From Pseudomonas sp. GD04019 (GTDB lineage: Bacteria > Pseudomonadota > Gammaproteobacteria > Pseudomonadales > Pseudomonadaceae), in the NCBI RefSeq assembly GCF_029837695.1, contig NZ_JAOEEA010000004.1, forward strand, positions 124,001 to 188,000: a stretch of DNA of 64,000 nt, read 5' to 3'. Positions within the stretch are counted from its first letter, which is position 1. Each line of letters opens with the position of its first letter. Positions 18,960 through 27,751 of the stretch are shown piece by piece. A program made the position numbers and the translations under genes. The notes under the pieces are model-generated. The model had not been told where the DNA came from. It was given only the letters and a program-made list of their open reading frames with translations, and did no database searches.

Positions 18960-20105
18960 TCAGGGCAGGAAGTGCTGCAGCAGATCGTTGAGGAACAGCT
19001 GACCTTCGCGGGTGGCGACCAGGCGTGCCGGGTCGCTTTGTAGAAGTTGACGTGCCTCGGCCTCGCGGCGTGCCGCATCCAGGCTGGCCAGCGGCAGCCC
19101 CGTACGCTGCTCGAACAGCGCGGCGGGTGCGCCCTCGGTCAGGCGCAGCACGTTCATCAGGAACTCGAAGGGCAGCTCCTCGGCATCAAGCAGGCGCTCG
19201 CCGGCCTGGAAGCTTTTGCTCGCATCCAGGTAATCCTTGGGCAGGCGGGTCTTCCAGGTACGCAGGATGCGCCCGTTCGGCGCGCTCAGCTTGGCGTGGG
19301 CGCCGGCGCCGATGCCGAGAAAGTCGCCGAAGGTCCAGTAATTGAGGTTGTGCCGGGCCGCCTTGCCGGCCTGGGCATAGGCGGAGACCTCGTACTGCGC
19401 GTAGCCCTCGGCGGCCAGCAGGGCCTGGCCGGCTTCCTGGATGTCCCACAGCAGGTCGTCCTCGGGAAGCGTTGGCGGCTGGCTCCAGAACACCGTGTTG
19501 GGCTCCATGGTCAGCTGGTACCAGGACAGGTGCGTCGGGCCCTGGGCGATGGCGGTGCGCAGGTCGAACAGGGCGTCCTCGATGCTCTGCTCGGGCAGGC
19601 CGTGCATCAGGTCCAGGTTGAAGTTGTCGAAGCCGGCGGCGCGCGCCATGTCGGCGGCGCGGATCGCCTCACTGCCGTCGTGGATGCGGCCCAACGCCTT
19701 GAGCTTGGCCTCCTGGAAGCTCTGCACGCCGATCGACAGGCGATTGATGCCCAGGCTGCGATAGTCACGGAACTTGGCCTGCTCGAAGGTGCCCGGGTTG
19801 GCCTCCAGGGTGATCTCGATATCGCTGGCGAAGCCGACCCGCCGCTGCACACCTTCCAACAATCGGCCGAGGGCCTTGGCCGAGAACAGGCTGGGCGTGC
19901 CACCGCCGAAGAAAATCGAGGTCAGCTCACGGCCGTGGGCGTGCTCGCGATCGGCATCCAGGTCGGCCAGCAGGGCGTCGACGTACTCCTCTTCCGGCAG
20001 GCTGGGCCCGGCGGCGTGGGAGTTGAAGTCGCAGTACGGGCACTTGCGCACGCACCAGGGGATATGGATGTACAGCGCGAGTGGCGGCAGCTGGAAGCCC
20101 CTCAC
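18960..20105 (-). CDS. hemW: HemW, heme chaperone / coproporphyrinogen dehydrogenase-like radical SAM protein
   Basis: 381 residues from a GTG at 20105. The radical SAM cluster motif C-x3-C-x2-C appears as CVRKCPYCDFNSH near residue 20, followed by IFFGGGTPSLFSA (SAM binding). HemW inserts or delivers heme in many bacteria; it lacks true coproporphyrinogen oxidase activity in the studied cases. The GTG lies inside the inverted repeat at 20098-20200, with a GAGGGG just upstream, so the first residues (MRGFQ) come from the repeat. Downstream of rdgB in the same direction. The in-frame open region to 20861 is read-through of the opposite frame. Confidence 0.88.
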   Translation of the reverse strand: MRGFQLPPLALYIHIPWCVRKCPYCDFNSHAAGPSLPEEEYVDALLADLDADREHAHGRELTSIFFGGGTPSLFSAKALGRLLEGVQRRVGFASDIEITLEANPGTFEQAKFRDYRSLGINRLSIGVQSFQEAKLKALGRIHDGSEAIRAADMARAAGFDNFNLDLMHGLPEQSIEDALFDLRTAIAQGPTHLSWYQLTMEPNTVFWSQPPTLPEDDLLWDIQEAGQALLAAEGYAQYEVSAYAQAGKAARHNLNYWTFGDFLGIGAGAHAKLSAPNGRILRTWKTRLPKDYLDASKSFQAGERLLDAEELPFEFLMNVLRLTEGAPAALFEQRTGLPLASLDAARREAEARQLLQSDPARLVATREGQLFLNDLLQHFLP

Positions 20106-20200
20106 CCCAACCCCTCTCCCGAGGGGAGAGGGGCTAGTGCCGCCCGAAGTTGCGCAGTCAGTGCTCCCCTCTCCCTCTGGGAGAGGGGCCGGGGGTGAGG
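20098..20200. repeat. Inverted palindromic repeat pair overlapping the hemW start
   Basis: Left half CCCCTCACCCCAACCCCTCTCCC followed by GAGGGGAGAGGGG (about 20099-20136); right half CCCCTCTCCC-TCT-GGGAGAGGGG followed by CCGGGGGTGAGGG (20165-20200). The order of the two variants is opposite to that of the pair at 3949-4053. It fills the gap between the rdgB stop and hemW and provides the likely hemW GTG. Confidence 0.85.
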
Positions 20201-20209
20201 GATGTCGAC

Positions 20210-20809
20210 TCACGCCAGCCCCAGGCGCTGCTTGAGCAGGGCCATGGCGCGGGCGCGATGGCTGATGCGGTTCTTCTCGTCGCTGGCCAGTTCGGCGCTG
20301 GAGCACTCGCGCTCCGGCACCCAGAACAGCGGGTCGTAGCCGAAGCCCTCGGCGCCGCGGGCCTCGCGCAGGATGCTGCCGTGCCACAGGCCCTCGCAGA
20401 GGATCGGCAGCGGGTCGTCGGCATGCCGCACCAAGGCCAGGGCGCAGACGAACTGGGCGCCGCGCTCGGCGTCCGGGACGTCCTTCAGGGCCTCCAGCAG
20501 CTTGGCGTTGTTGGCCGCATCGCCCTTGCCGTCGGCATAGCGCGCCGAATAGATGCCCGGCGCACCGCCGAGGAAGTCCACCGCCAGGCCGGAGTCGTCG
20601 GCCAGCGCCGGCAGGCTGGACACGCGGGCGGCGTTGCGCGCCTTGAGGATGGCGTTCTCGACGAAGGACAGGCCGGTCTCTTCTGGCTCGATGCTGGAGA
20701 ATTCGCCGACCGAGCGCACGCGTACGTGTTCGCCGAGCATGGCCTGGAGCTCCTTGAGCTTGCCGGCGTTGTGGCTGGCCAGTACCAGTTCTTTGAAGGG
20801 CATGGTCAT
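20210..20809 (-). CDS. rdgB: Non-canonical purine NTP pyrophosphatase (RdgB/HAM1)
   Basis: A 199-residue house-cleaning enzyme that hydrolyses dITP, XTP and similar purine nucleotides, keeping them out of DNA. Signatures: [10 protein letters not shown] substrate-binding loop near residue 10, [25 protein letters not shown] and [12 protein letters not shown] at the end. The ATG overlaps the upstream DUF4426 stop by four bases (ATGA). A second in-frame Met lies two codons in. Confidence 0.95.
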   Translation of the reverse strand: MTMPFKELVLASHNAGKLKELQAMLGEHVRVRSVGEFSSIEPEETGLSFVENAILKARNAARVSSLPALADDSGLAVDFLGGAPGIYSARYADGKGDAANNAKLLEALKDVPDAERGAQFVCALALVRHADDPLPILCEGLWHGSILREARGAEGFGYDPLFWVPERECSSAELASDEKNRISHRARAMALLKQRLGLA

Positions 20810-21225
20810 TCGTCCGGGAACACTTCCTGATTGAAGGTAAGGGTGTGCGGTGCGCCGTCACCGATCTGCACGTTGATGCTGAAGGTCAGCACCTCGCGCT
20901 CGCGCAGCGGGAACTCGGCCAGGTAGTACACGGCGCCGCTTTCCAGCACTTGCTTGAACTGCAACTCGACGGTCTGCCCGAGCAGGTTCTTCAGGGCGCC
21001 GCTGACCTTGGCCGGCTGGCCCTTGCCTGCCTTGAGCGCGGCAATGTTGAGCACGCCGACGGTCTTGCTGCGGGTCAGGCCGGCGGCCGCGGCCACATCT
21101 GGCTGCAGGAAGCTGGAGTTGAACACGCTGTAGTGCACGTCCAGCTCGCCGAAGGTCTGCTTGCGTTCGGCGAACGCGGGCAGGGCGAATAGAAGACAGA
21201 GCAGCAGGGATGCGAAACGGCGCAT
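20806..21225 (-). CDS. DUF4426 periplasmic protein
   Basis: 139 residues with an N-terminal signal peptide ([19 protein letters not shown], cut before ERKQT). The mature part, [21 protein letters not shown] ... [17 protein letters not shown], matches the DUF4426 family, usually found between metW and rdgB in Pseudomonas. Its biochemical role is unknown. Coupled to rdgB by a start-stop overlap. Confidence 0.88.
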   Translation of the reverse strand: MRRFASLLLCLLFALPAFAERKQTFGELDVHYSVFNSSFLQPDVAAAAGLTRSKTVGVLNIAALKAGKGQPAKVSGALKNLLGQTVELQFKQVLESGAVYYLAEFPLREREVLTFSINVQIGDGAPHTLTFNQEVFPDE

Positions 21226-21250
21226 GAGAGGTCCTCCGGTGCGTCGCGGG

Positions 21251-21871
21251 TTAAACGGCTACGCGGTGATCGGCCAGGCCGGACCCGCTGACGCGATAGA
21301 TGCCGATCTCACCCAACAGGTTAGGCCAAAGACGGCTACCCAGGTTGTGGCGGTGTTCGTGGTCCACGGCCAGGCGCTCCTCGACTTTCGCGCCCTGGGC
21401 CAGGCACAGGCGCTCGAAGTCTTCGAAGGTGCAGAAGTGGATGTTCGGCGTGTTGTACCAGGTGTAGGGCAGGAACTCGGACACCGGCATGCGGCCCTTG
21501 GTGGTCAGGTACCAGCGGCAGCGCCAGTGGCCGAAGTTGGGGAAGGTGATGATGCAGGTCTTGCCGACGCGCAGCATTTCCGCGAGGACCTTGTCCGGGT
21601 ACTTCAGGGCCTGCAGCGACTGGGTCATCACCACCACGTCGAAGCTGTTGTCGGCGAAGTTGCCCAGGCCCTCGTCGAGGTTCTGCTCGATGACGTTGAC
21701 GCCACGGGTGATGCACTTGGCGATCTTCTCCGGGTCGATCTCCAGGCCGTAGCCGCCGACCTGCTTGTGGTCGCGCAGGTGGGCCAGCAGCTCGCCGTCG
21801 CCACAGCCGAGGTCGAGCACGCGGCTGCCCGCGGCGATCCATTCCTGGATGATTTCCAGATCCGCTCGCAT
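21251..21871 (-). CDS. metW: MetW methyltransferase-like protein
   Basis: 206 residues with a Rossmann-like SAM-binding motif VLDLGCGDGELLAHL near 20-35 and NSFDVVVMTQSLQALKYP further on. MetW is encoded with MetX in methionine synthesis in Pseudomonas and related bacteria, and it stimulates or supports MetX. Its stop-to-start gap with metX is one base (metX ends at 21873), so it is translationally coupled. Confidence 0.93.
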   Translation of the reverse strand: MRADLEIIQEWIAAGSRVLDLGCGDGELLAHLRDHKQVGGYGLEIDPEKIAKCITRGVNVIEQNLDEGLGNFADNSFDVVVMTQSLQALKYPDKVLAEMLRVGKTCIITFPNFGHWRCRWYLTTKGRMPVSEFLPYTWYNTPNIHFCTFEDFERLCLAQGAKVEERLAVDHEHRHNLGSRLWPNLLGEIGIYRVSGSGLADHRVAV

Positions 21872-21872
21872 A

Positions 21873-23012
21873 TCAGACCTCGATCCGGTTCATGTAGGCG
21901 CTGAAGCCCTGCAGGTAGCGCGGGATCGGCATGAGGAAGGCGTCATGGCCCTGCGGTGCGTCGATCTCCAGGTAACAGACGTTCTTCTTCGCCGCCAACA
22001 GGGCGTCGACGATTTCCCGCGAGCGCGCGGGCGAGAAGCGCCAGTCGGTGGTGAAGGACATCAGGCAGAAGTCGGCCTGGGCCACGCTCAGGGTCTTGGC
22101 CAGGTCGCCATTGTGGGCTGCGGCCGGGTCGAAGTAGTCGAGCGCCTTGGTCATCAGCAGGTAGGTGTTGGCGTCGAAACGTCCGGAGAACTCCTCGCCC
22201 TGGTAGCGCAGGTAGCTCTCGACCTGGAATTCGACGCTGTGGAAGTCGTAGTTGAGCTTGTCGGTCTTCAGCTCGCGGCCGAATTTCTCGCCCATGGCGT
22301 CGTCGGACAGGTAGGTGATGTGCCCGACCATGCGCGCCAGCATCAGGCCGCGCTTGGGGATCACGCCCTGGTCCTGGAAGTGCCCGCCGTGGAACTCGGG
22401 ATCGGTGAGGATGGCCTGGCGCGCCACTTCGTTGAAGGCGATGTTCTGCGCCGACAGCTTGGGCGCCGAGGCGATGCACAGGCAGTGACGCACGCGCTCG
22501 GGGTAGCTGATGGTCCACTGCAGGGCCTGCATGCCGCCGAGGCTGCCGCCGATCACCGCGGCCCACTGTCGTACGCCGAGCAGGTCGGCCAGGCGTGCCT
22601 GGCTGTGCACCCAGTCTTCCACCGTCATTACCGGGAAGTCGGCGCCGTAGGGCTTGCCGCTGGCCGGGTTGAGATTGGACGGACCGGTGGAGCCGTTGCA
22701 GCCGCCGAGGTTGTTGAGGCTGACGACGAAGAACTTGTTGGTGTCGATCGGCTTGCCGGGGCCGATGCAGCTGTCCCACCAGCCGGGCTTGCGCTCGTCG
22801 GCGCTGTGGAAGCCGGCGGCGTGGTGGTGGCCGGAGAGGGCGTGGCAGATCAGCACAGCGTTGCTGGCCGAGGCGTTAAGCGTGCCGTAGGTCTCGTAGA
22901 CCAGCTGGTAGTCGGCCAGGCTGCGGCCACACACCAGCGCCAGTGGCTCGCTGAAATGGGCGACCTGCGGGGTGACCAGGCCAACGGAGTCGGCGGGGAA
23001 AACAGTCGGCAT
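21873..23012 (-). CDS. metX: MetX homoserine O-acyltransferase
   Basis: 379 residues from the ATG at 23012, the usual length in Pseudomonas. Alpha/beta-hydrolase fold with nucleophile Ser in [14 protein letters not shown] (about 146), and the Asp/His of the triad in the C-terminal half (APQGHDAFL). It acylates homoserine in the first committed step of methionine synthesis; many Pseudomonas MetX proteins use succinyl-CoA rather than acetyl-CoA, which sequence reading alone does not decide. Operon with metW. The in-frame start 20 codons upstream is unsupported. Confidence 0.93.
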   Translation of the reverse strand: MPTVFPADSVGLVTPQVAHFSEPLALVCGRSLADYQLVYETYGTLNASASNAVLICHALSGHHHAAGFHSADERKPGWWDSCIGPGKPIDTNKFFVVSLNNLGGCNGSTGPSNLNPASGKPYGADFPVMTVEDWVHSQARLADLLGVRQWAAVIGGSLGGMQALQWTISYPERVRHCLCIASAPKLSAQNIAFNEVARQAILTDPEFHGGHFQDQGVIPKRGLMLARMVGHITYLSDDAMGEKFGRELKTDKLNYDFHSVEFQVESYLRYQGEEFSGRFDANTYLLMTKALDYFDPAAAHNGDLAKTLSVAQADFCLMSFTTDWRFSPARSREIVDALLAAKKNVCYLEIDAPQGHDAFLMPIPRYLQGFSAYMNRIEV

Positions 23013-23056
23013 CGACCCTGCTCTCGATCCAGGAAAGTGCAGCAGTCTAAAGAGCA

Positions 23057-23085
23057 CGGCCCCCGGCAGCAAGCGCGGGGGCCGT
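23057..23085 (-). terminator. Terminator after the dynamin-like gene
   Basis: ACGGCCCCCG pairs with CGGGGGCCGT around about nine bases, followed on the minus strand by a short T-rich stretch. It separates the dynamin-like gene (ending at 23111) from metX. Confidence 0.6.
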
Positions 23086-23110
23086 GGCTAAGCCGCTGAT
23101 TTGCCTAGGT

Positions 23111-25099
23111 TCAAGCAGGGTCGGCGGCGCTCTGCTGGCGGATCGCCGTGGGCAGGGTGACGACCTTGCCCTGGCGCTGGATCGGCGCCGGGCGGCGCAG
23201 GGCGCGGAGCATTTCGTTGGCCTGGGCCAATTGCGTCTCCAGCTGCGTGCAGTAGCCGCTCAGCTGCTGGCCGCGCTGGCGCGCCTGCTGGGTTTCCTGG
23301 GCCAGGGCCTTGAGGCGCAGCATGTGGGTCTCGAGCATCTGCTTGTGTTCGAGGGTGTGCTGCATCAGCGGCATCAGCGCGTCGTTGGCCCACTGCTCGG
23401 CATCCGTGCGCAGGCGCTGGTGCATGCCGATGACTTCCTGCACCAGGGTGGCGAAGAAGCGCTTGGTCAGGCTGCGCTGCTCGGTGAGCAGGGTCTTCAG
23501 GTGCAGGCGGAACTGGTCGGCCTTGCCGCGCAGCTGCTTGAGCTCGCGCAGGTAGCGCTGGCTGTTGAACTGCGGCGCGTCGACGCCGTGCAGCGGGTTC
23601 TCTTCGTTGTGCCGGCGGTAGATGGCGGCGACCATCTTGTTGGCCATTTCCGCTTCCTGCGCCAGGTTGCCGAGGTCGTGCTCCACCGAGCGGAAGAACT
23701 GCACGATGGCCTGGTTGATGCCCAGGGTGGTCCAGCTGCCGGTCAGGCCGTGACGCGCCTGGGACAGGTGTTCCTCCAGTCGCTCCGGGCGCACCGCGCT
23801 GCGCAGCAGGTCGCCCTGGCGCTTGAGCAGGCGCTGGTTGGTCTTCAGGCCGAGCAGGCGCTTGTGGTGCAGGCTGTGGTCTTCCTTGGTCTTGGCGGTC
23901 AGCTCGAACAGCAGCTGGCCGTTGTCGTGCTGGTGGCTGTTGAGCAGGTTCTGCTGCTCGCGCACCTTGTCCAGGCGCAGGCTGAGCACGTGCTGGCTGT
24001 TGTTGAGCAGGGCCAGTACCTGGTTGACCACGCGCTCCTCGAGCAGACGCTCCTTCTGCGCGACGATGCGCTCGCACAGCAACTGCTCCAGATTGGCCAG
24101 CCGGCTGCGCGCGAGCAGCTCCTCGTCCTTGCGTACCTTGGCGATTAGCGCCTGCTTGGCCGACAGCGGCAGCACGCTGGCGGCGGGAATGCCGAGCTGC
24201 TTGGCGGTGGTGTTCTGCACCAGGCCGATGGCCTTGTTGACGTACTCCTCGCCGGCCAGGTCGTCCCACAGCACGTCGATCTTGTTCAGCACGGCGAACA
24301 GGCTGGCCTGGGTGTCCTCGTCGAGCTGGCGGATGTGCTCCTTCCAGATCGACATGTCGCTGGCGGTGACGCCGGTGTCGGCGGCCAGCAGAAAGATGAT
24401 GGCCTGGGCGCTGGGCAGCATCGACAGGGTCAGCTCCGGCTCGCTTCCGAGGGCATTCAGGCCGGGGGTATCGAGGATGCGCAGGCCCTGGCGCAGCAGC
24501 GGGTGGTCGAAGTTGACCAGGGCGTGGCGCCAGGCCGGCACCAGCACCTGGCCAGGCTTGCCGGCCGGCTCCAGCATCTCGGGCAGGAAGCCGAGCTGGA
24601 TCGCCTGCTCCACCGCCATTGGCTTGGTCTTGGCCACCTGGGCGAAGGCCAGGGCCATGTTGTCCGGATCGCTCGGGTCCAGCGGGATGTTCACCCAGTG
24701 CCGCGGGATGCGCTTGAACTGCGCCACGCTGGCGTCGGCCATGCGCGTCTCGATCGGCAGCAGGCGGATGTAGGAGCGTTCCGAGCGCGGGTCGAAGAAC
24801 AGCTCGGTGGGGCACATGGTGGTGCGCCCGGCCTGGGACGGCAGCATGCGCTGGCCGTACTCGGAAAAGAACAGGCTGTTGATCAGCTCGGTCTTGCCGC
24901 GGGAGAACTCGCCGACGAAGGCCAGGGTGATGTGATCGGTGCGCAGCAGCTTGAGGGCGCGCTCCAGGCGGGTGTCCATCGCCTCCGAGCCGAGGCGGTT
25001 GTGCGCCAGCCAGCTGCGATAGCGGGTGATCTCGCGCATCAGCTCGCGCTTCCAGGCGACGTAGGCATCCACCTGCTGGCTGAGACGTTCCATGCTCAT
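23111..25099 (-). CDS. Dynamin-like large GTPase
   Basis: 662 residues from the ATG at 25099, chosen because AGGAG precedes it; a TTG further upstream is unsupported. The GTPase domain holds G1 FVGEFSRGKTEL (Gly63-Thr70), G3 ILDTPGLN and G4 VLNKIDVLW. The C-terminal half (about 300-650) is a long helical region with heptad-like character and no clear membrane helix. Dynamin-like proteins in bacteria act on membranes (fusion, repair, defence, division), but the role of this one is unknown. It stands alone between metX and yggU with its own terminator, a position where other Pseudomonas I recall have no such gene. Confidence 0.85.
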   Translation of the reverse strand: MSMERLSQQVDAYVAWKRELMREITRYRSWLAHNRLGSEAMDTRLERALKLLRTDHITLAFVGEFSRGKTELINSLFFSEYGQRMLPSQAGRTTMCPTELFFDPRSERSYIRLLPIETRMADASVAQFKRIPRHWVNIPLDPSDPDNMALAFAQVAKTKPMAVEQAIQLGFLPEMLEPAGKPGQVLVPAWRHALVNFDHPLLRQGLRILDTPGLNALGSEPELTLSMLPSAQAIIFLLAADTGVTASDMSIWKEHIRQLDEDTQASLFAVLNKIDVLWDDLAGEEYVNKAIGLVQNTTAKQLGIPAASVLPLSAKQALIAKVRKDEELLARSRLANLEQLLCERIVAQKERLLEERVVNQVLALLNNSQHVLSLRLDKVREQQNLLNSHQHDNGQLLFELTAKTKEDHSLHHKRLLGLKTNQRLLKRQGDLLRSAVRPERLEEHLSQARHGLTGSWTTLGINQAIVQFFRSVEHDLGNLAQEAEMANKMVAAIYRRHNEENPLHGVDAPQFNSQRYLRELKQLRGKADQFRLHLKTLLTEQRSLTKRFFATLVQEVIGMHQRLRTDAEQWANDALMPLMQHTLEHKQMLETHMLRLKALAQETQQARQRGQQLSGYCTQLETQLAQANEMLRALRRPAPIQRQGKVVTLPTAIRQQSAADPA

Positions 25100-25253
25100 C
25101 CGGGCACTCCTCTGGGTAGCGCTGCTGTGACGTTCGGTTGGGGTGGCGCGCAACGGCGTGAAATGCCCGCGGCTTTGCCGGAGATGGCCGCATTATGCGA
25201 TGAGAGGCGTTCGCGTCAATCGCTGTGTTTCACAACTTCGGCTCGAAGGTCGC

Positions 25254-25550
25254 TCAGGGCGACCGGGCGGTCATGCCCGGCAGGTCCGGCAACTGGCGCG
25301 GGGCGCGGATGCGCACGCGCTTCTGCCGGTTCAGCTCGCCGCTTTCCAGGCTGACCTGGCTCTTGGCGACGCCGAAGGCGGCGGCCAGAAAGGCCAGCAG
25401 CTGGGCATTGGCCTTGCCATCCACCGGCGGCGCGGTGAGGCGGATCTTCAGGCGCTCGCCGTGCAGCCCGGCGAATTCGTCCTTGCTCGCCTTGGGCTGC
25501 AGATGGCAGTCGAGCAGCAGGTCGTCGCCGTCCCAGCGGAACCAGCCCAC
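25254..25550 (-). CDS. yggU: DUF167 (YggU) family protein
   Basis: 98 residues, start GTG at 25550, two bases from the yggT stop. The signature PKASKDEFAGLHGERLKIRLTAPPVDGKANAQLLAFLAAAFGV is the DUF167 family, a small alpha/beta protein of unknown function usually linked to yggT, proC and yggS. Translation is probably coupled to yggT. Confidence 0.9.
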   Translation of the reverse strand: MGWFRWDGDDLLLDCHLQPKASKDEFAGLHGERLKIRLTAPPVDGKANAQLLAFLAAAFGVAKSQVSLESGELNRQKRVRIRAPRQLPDLPGMTARSP

Positions 25551-25551
25551 T

Positions 25552-26145
25552 TCAGATGAAGGGGCTGAGGACGGCCGGCATCCCCGTCATGATCGCCAGG
25601 TTGCCGATCACGAAACGGTCGATCAGGTGCAGGGCCATGAAGGCGAAGATCGGCGAGATATCCAGGCCGCCGAGGTTGGGGATCAGTTTGCGGAACGGTG
25701 CCAGCAGCGGCTCGCAGATCTGGTTGACCAGTTGCGCGCCCGGGTTGTAGCTGCCGGGGGCGACCCAGGAGAGGATCACGCTGATGATCATGGCGAAGAA
25801 GAAGATCTTCAGGAACAGCGAGGTCACCGCGATGATCGCCCACACCAGCAGCTGCAGGCCGATCGCGAGCGGGTTGGCGCCGGCGATCAGCACGACCACC
25901 ACCATCAGCACCAGCTGCACCAGGATCGCCAGGATCAGCGAGGCCAGGTCGAGGCCGCCGAAGCCGGGGATGATCCGCCGCAGCGGCTTGAGCAGCGGCT
26001 GGGTGGCCTTCACCGTGAACTGGCTGAGCGGGTTGTAGAAGTCGGCGCGTACCAGCTGCAGGATGAACCGCAGCAGCACGATCAGCAGGTACAGGCTGCC
26101 CAGCGTCTGGATGATGTAGATGAGGGCTTCAGCGAATCCGGACAT
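25552..26145 (-). CDS. yggT: YggT family membrane protein
   Basis: 197 residues with two repeats of the YggT unit (about 10-90 and 100-190), each with hydrophobic helices and a NPLSQ or NPGAQLV segment. Inner-membrane protein of uncertain function, implicated in osmotic or ion homeostasis in some bacteria. Between proC and yggU, all on the minus strand. Confidence 0.9.
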   Translation of the reverse strand: MSGFAEALIYIIQTLGSLYLLIVLLRFILQLVRADFYNPLSQFTVKATQPLLKPLRRIIPGFGGLDLASLILAILVQLVLMVVVVLIAGANPLAIGLQLLVWAIIAVTSLFLKIFFFAMIISVILSWVAPGSYNPGAQLVNQICEPLLAPFRKLIPNLGGLDISPIFAFMALHLIDRFVIGNLAIMTGMPAVLSPFI

Positions 26146-26154
26146 GGAAGTTCC

Positions 26155-26973
26155 TTATTGACCCAGTTGTTCGGCGAGTTCGGCGGAGCGCCTGGCGGCG
26201 GCGTCCAGAGCCTGTTGCACAAGGGCTTCGAAGCCGCCGGCCTGGAAGCTCTTGATCGCCGCTTCGGTGGTGCCGTTGGGCGAGGTGACGCGGCGGCGCA
26301 GTTCGGCGGCCTCGACATCGCTCTCGGTGGCCATGCGCGCGGCGCCCAGGGCGGTGTGCAGGGTCAGTTGGGCGGCGGTGTCGCGCGGCAGGCCGAGTTT
26401 CTCGCCGGCGGCGGTCATCGCCTCGATCAGCAGGAAGAAGTACGCCGGGCCGCTGCCGGAGACGGCGGTGACGGCGTCGATCAGTTGCTCTTCGTCCAGC
26501 CACAGGGCCAGGCCCACGGCGGCCAGCAACTGCTCGGCCTGCTGGCGCTGGGCGGCGGAAACCTTGGCGTTGGCATACAGGCCGCTGACGCCCTGGCGCA
26601 GCAGTGCCGGGGTGTTGGGCATGCAGCGCACGATGGCCACGTCGCCGAGCCAGGCACTGAGGCTGGCGCAAGTGATGCCGGCGGCTATGGAAACGATCAA
26701 CTGGCCCGACTGCAGGCTGGGCGCCAGGGCCTGGCATACGCCCTTGAGCACCTGCGGCTTGGTCGCCAGGACCACCAGGTCAGCGCCGGCGATGGCCTCC
26801 GCGTTGCTCTCGAATAGCTGGATGCCGTATTCGGCGGCGACTTTGGCGCGTTGCTCGGCGCCCGGGTCGCTGGCGCGGATATGGTCGGCCGGGATGCCCT
26901 GGGCCAGCAGGCCGCCGATCAGGCTGGCGGCCATGTTGCCGGCGCCGATGAAGGCGATACGCGGATGAGTCAT
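26155..26973 (-). CDS. proC: Pyrroline-5-carboxylate reductase
   Basis: 272 residues, ATG at 26973 with AAGGAAG in the correct place; earlier in-frame ATGs are less well placed. Rossmann motif IAFIGAGNMAASLIGGLLAQG at residues 5-25 binds NADPH. The C-terminal half carries the proline-enzyme signature (ALGAARMATESDVEAAELRRRVTSPNGTTEAAI). Last step of proline synthesis. It starts just inside the end of yggS, with a short overlap of open frames. Confidence 0.95.
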   Translation of the reverse strand: MTHPRIAFIGAGNMAASLIGGLLAQGIPADHIRASDPGAEQRAKVAAEYGIQLFESNAEAIAGADLVVLATKPQVLKGVCQALAPSLQSGQLIVSIAAGITCASLSAWLGDVAIVRCMPNTPALLRQGVSGLYANAKVSAAQRQQAEQLLAAVGLALWLDEEQLIDAVTAVSGSGPAYFFLLIEAMTAAGEKLGLPRDTAAQLTLHTALGAARMATESDVEAAELRRRVTSPNGTTEAAIKSFQAGGFEALVQQALDAAARRSAELAEQLGQ

Positions 26974-26986
26974 GTACATGCTTCCT

Positions 26987-27679
26987 TTATAGGGAGGGCG
27001 AGCCGTAGTCGCGGGCACCGAACAGCGCGGTACCGATGCGCACCCAGGTGGCGCCTTCGGCGACGGCGGCCTCCAGGTCCTGGCTCATGCCCATGGACAG
27101 GGTGTCGAGGTCCGGGTTCAGCGCGTCGCGCAGCTGGCGCAGGCGGGCCAGGGGCGCGCGCTGGGCCTGCGGATCGTCGCTCGGTTCGGGGATTGTCATC
27201 AATCCGCGCAGGCGCAGTCTCGGCAGTTGTGTAACCGCCTGTGCCAGCTCGGACAGTTCTTCGGGCGCGCAGCCGGACTTGCTGGCCTCGCCGCTGACAT
27301 TCACCTGCAGGCAGATGTTCAGCGGTGGCAGGTGCGCGGGACGTTGTTCGGACAGGCGCTGGGCGATCTTCAGGCGGTCTACCGAGTGCACCCAGTGAAA
27401 GTGCTCGGCGATTGGCTTGGTCTTGTTCGACTGGATGGGCCCGATGAAGTGCCAGATCAGGTCCAGGTCGGCCAGTTCGGTCTGCTTGGCCAGGGCTTCC
27501 TGCAGGTAGTTTTCGCCGAAGTCGACCTGCCCGCCGGCATGGGCCTCGCGCACCGCCCGCGCCGGCTTGGTCTTGCTCACGGCAAGCAGGCCGATTGCCT
27601 GCGGATCGCGCTGCGAGGCTTGCGCCGCCTCACGGATACGCTCGCGAACCTTTGCAATATTCTCTGCTATCGTGGACAT
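26987..27679 (-). CDS. yggS: PLP homeostasis protein (YggS family)
   Basis: 230 residues, a single-domain alanine-racemase-like barrel that binds pyridoxal phosphate but usually has no catalytic activity. Conserved blocks: LLAVSKTKPARAVREAHAGGQVDFGENYLQE with the PLP Lys in VSKTK, and LSMGMSQDLEAAVAEGATWVRIGTALFG. It balances the PLP pool and vitamin B6-linked amino-acid metabolism. Upstream of proC and divergent from pilT. Confidence 0.94.
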   Translation of the reverse strand: MSTIAENIAKVRERIREAAQASQRDPQAIGLLAVSKTKPARAVREAHAGGQVDFGENYLQEALAKQTELADLDLIWHFIGPIQSNKTKPIAEHFHWVHSVDRLKIAQRLSEQRPAHLPPLNICLQVNVSGEASKSGCAPEELSELAQAVTQLPRLRLRGLMTIPEPSDDPQAQRAPLARLRQLRDALNPDLDTLSMGMSQDLEAAVAEGATWVRIGTALFGARDYGSPSL

Positions 27680-27751
27680 TACTCGCGCTCTATAGCCCGC
27701 CCGTCAGGGGTCTGCGGCATTCTACCTGCTTGCATGTGATTGGGGAGTCCC

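Noticed and set aside
20106..20861. N-terminal extension of hemW by 252 codons
   Set aside because: The extension runs in an alternate frame through rdgB and through repeats; its composition is not protein-like and rdgB is the real gene there.
23013..23056. SAM riboswitch ahead of metX
   Set aside because: The upstream region is very short and ends at a terminator; no aptamer pattern.
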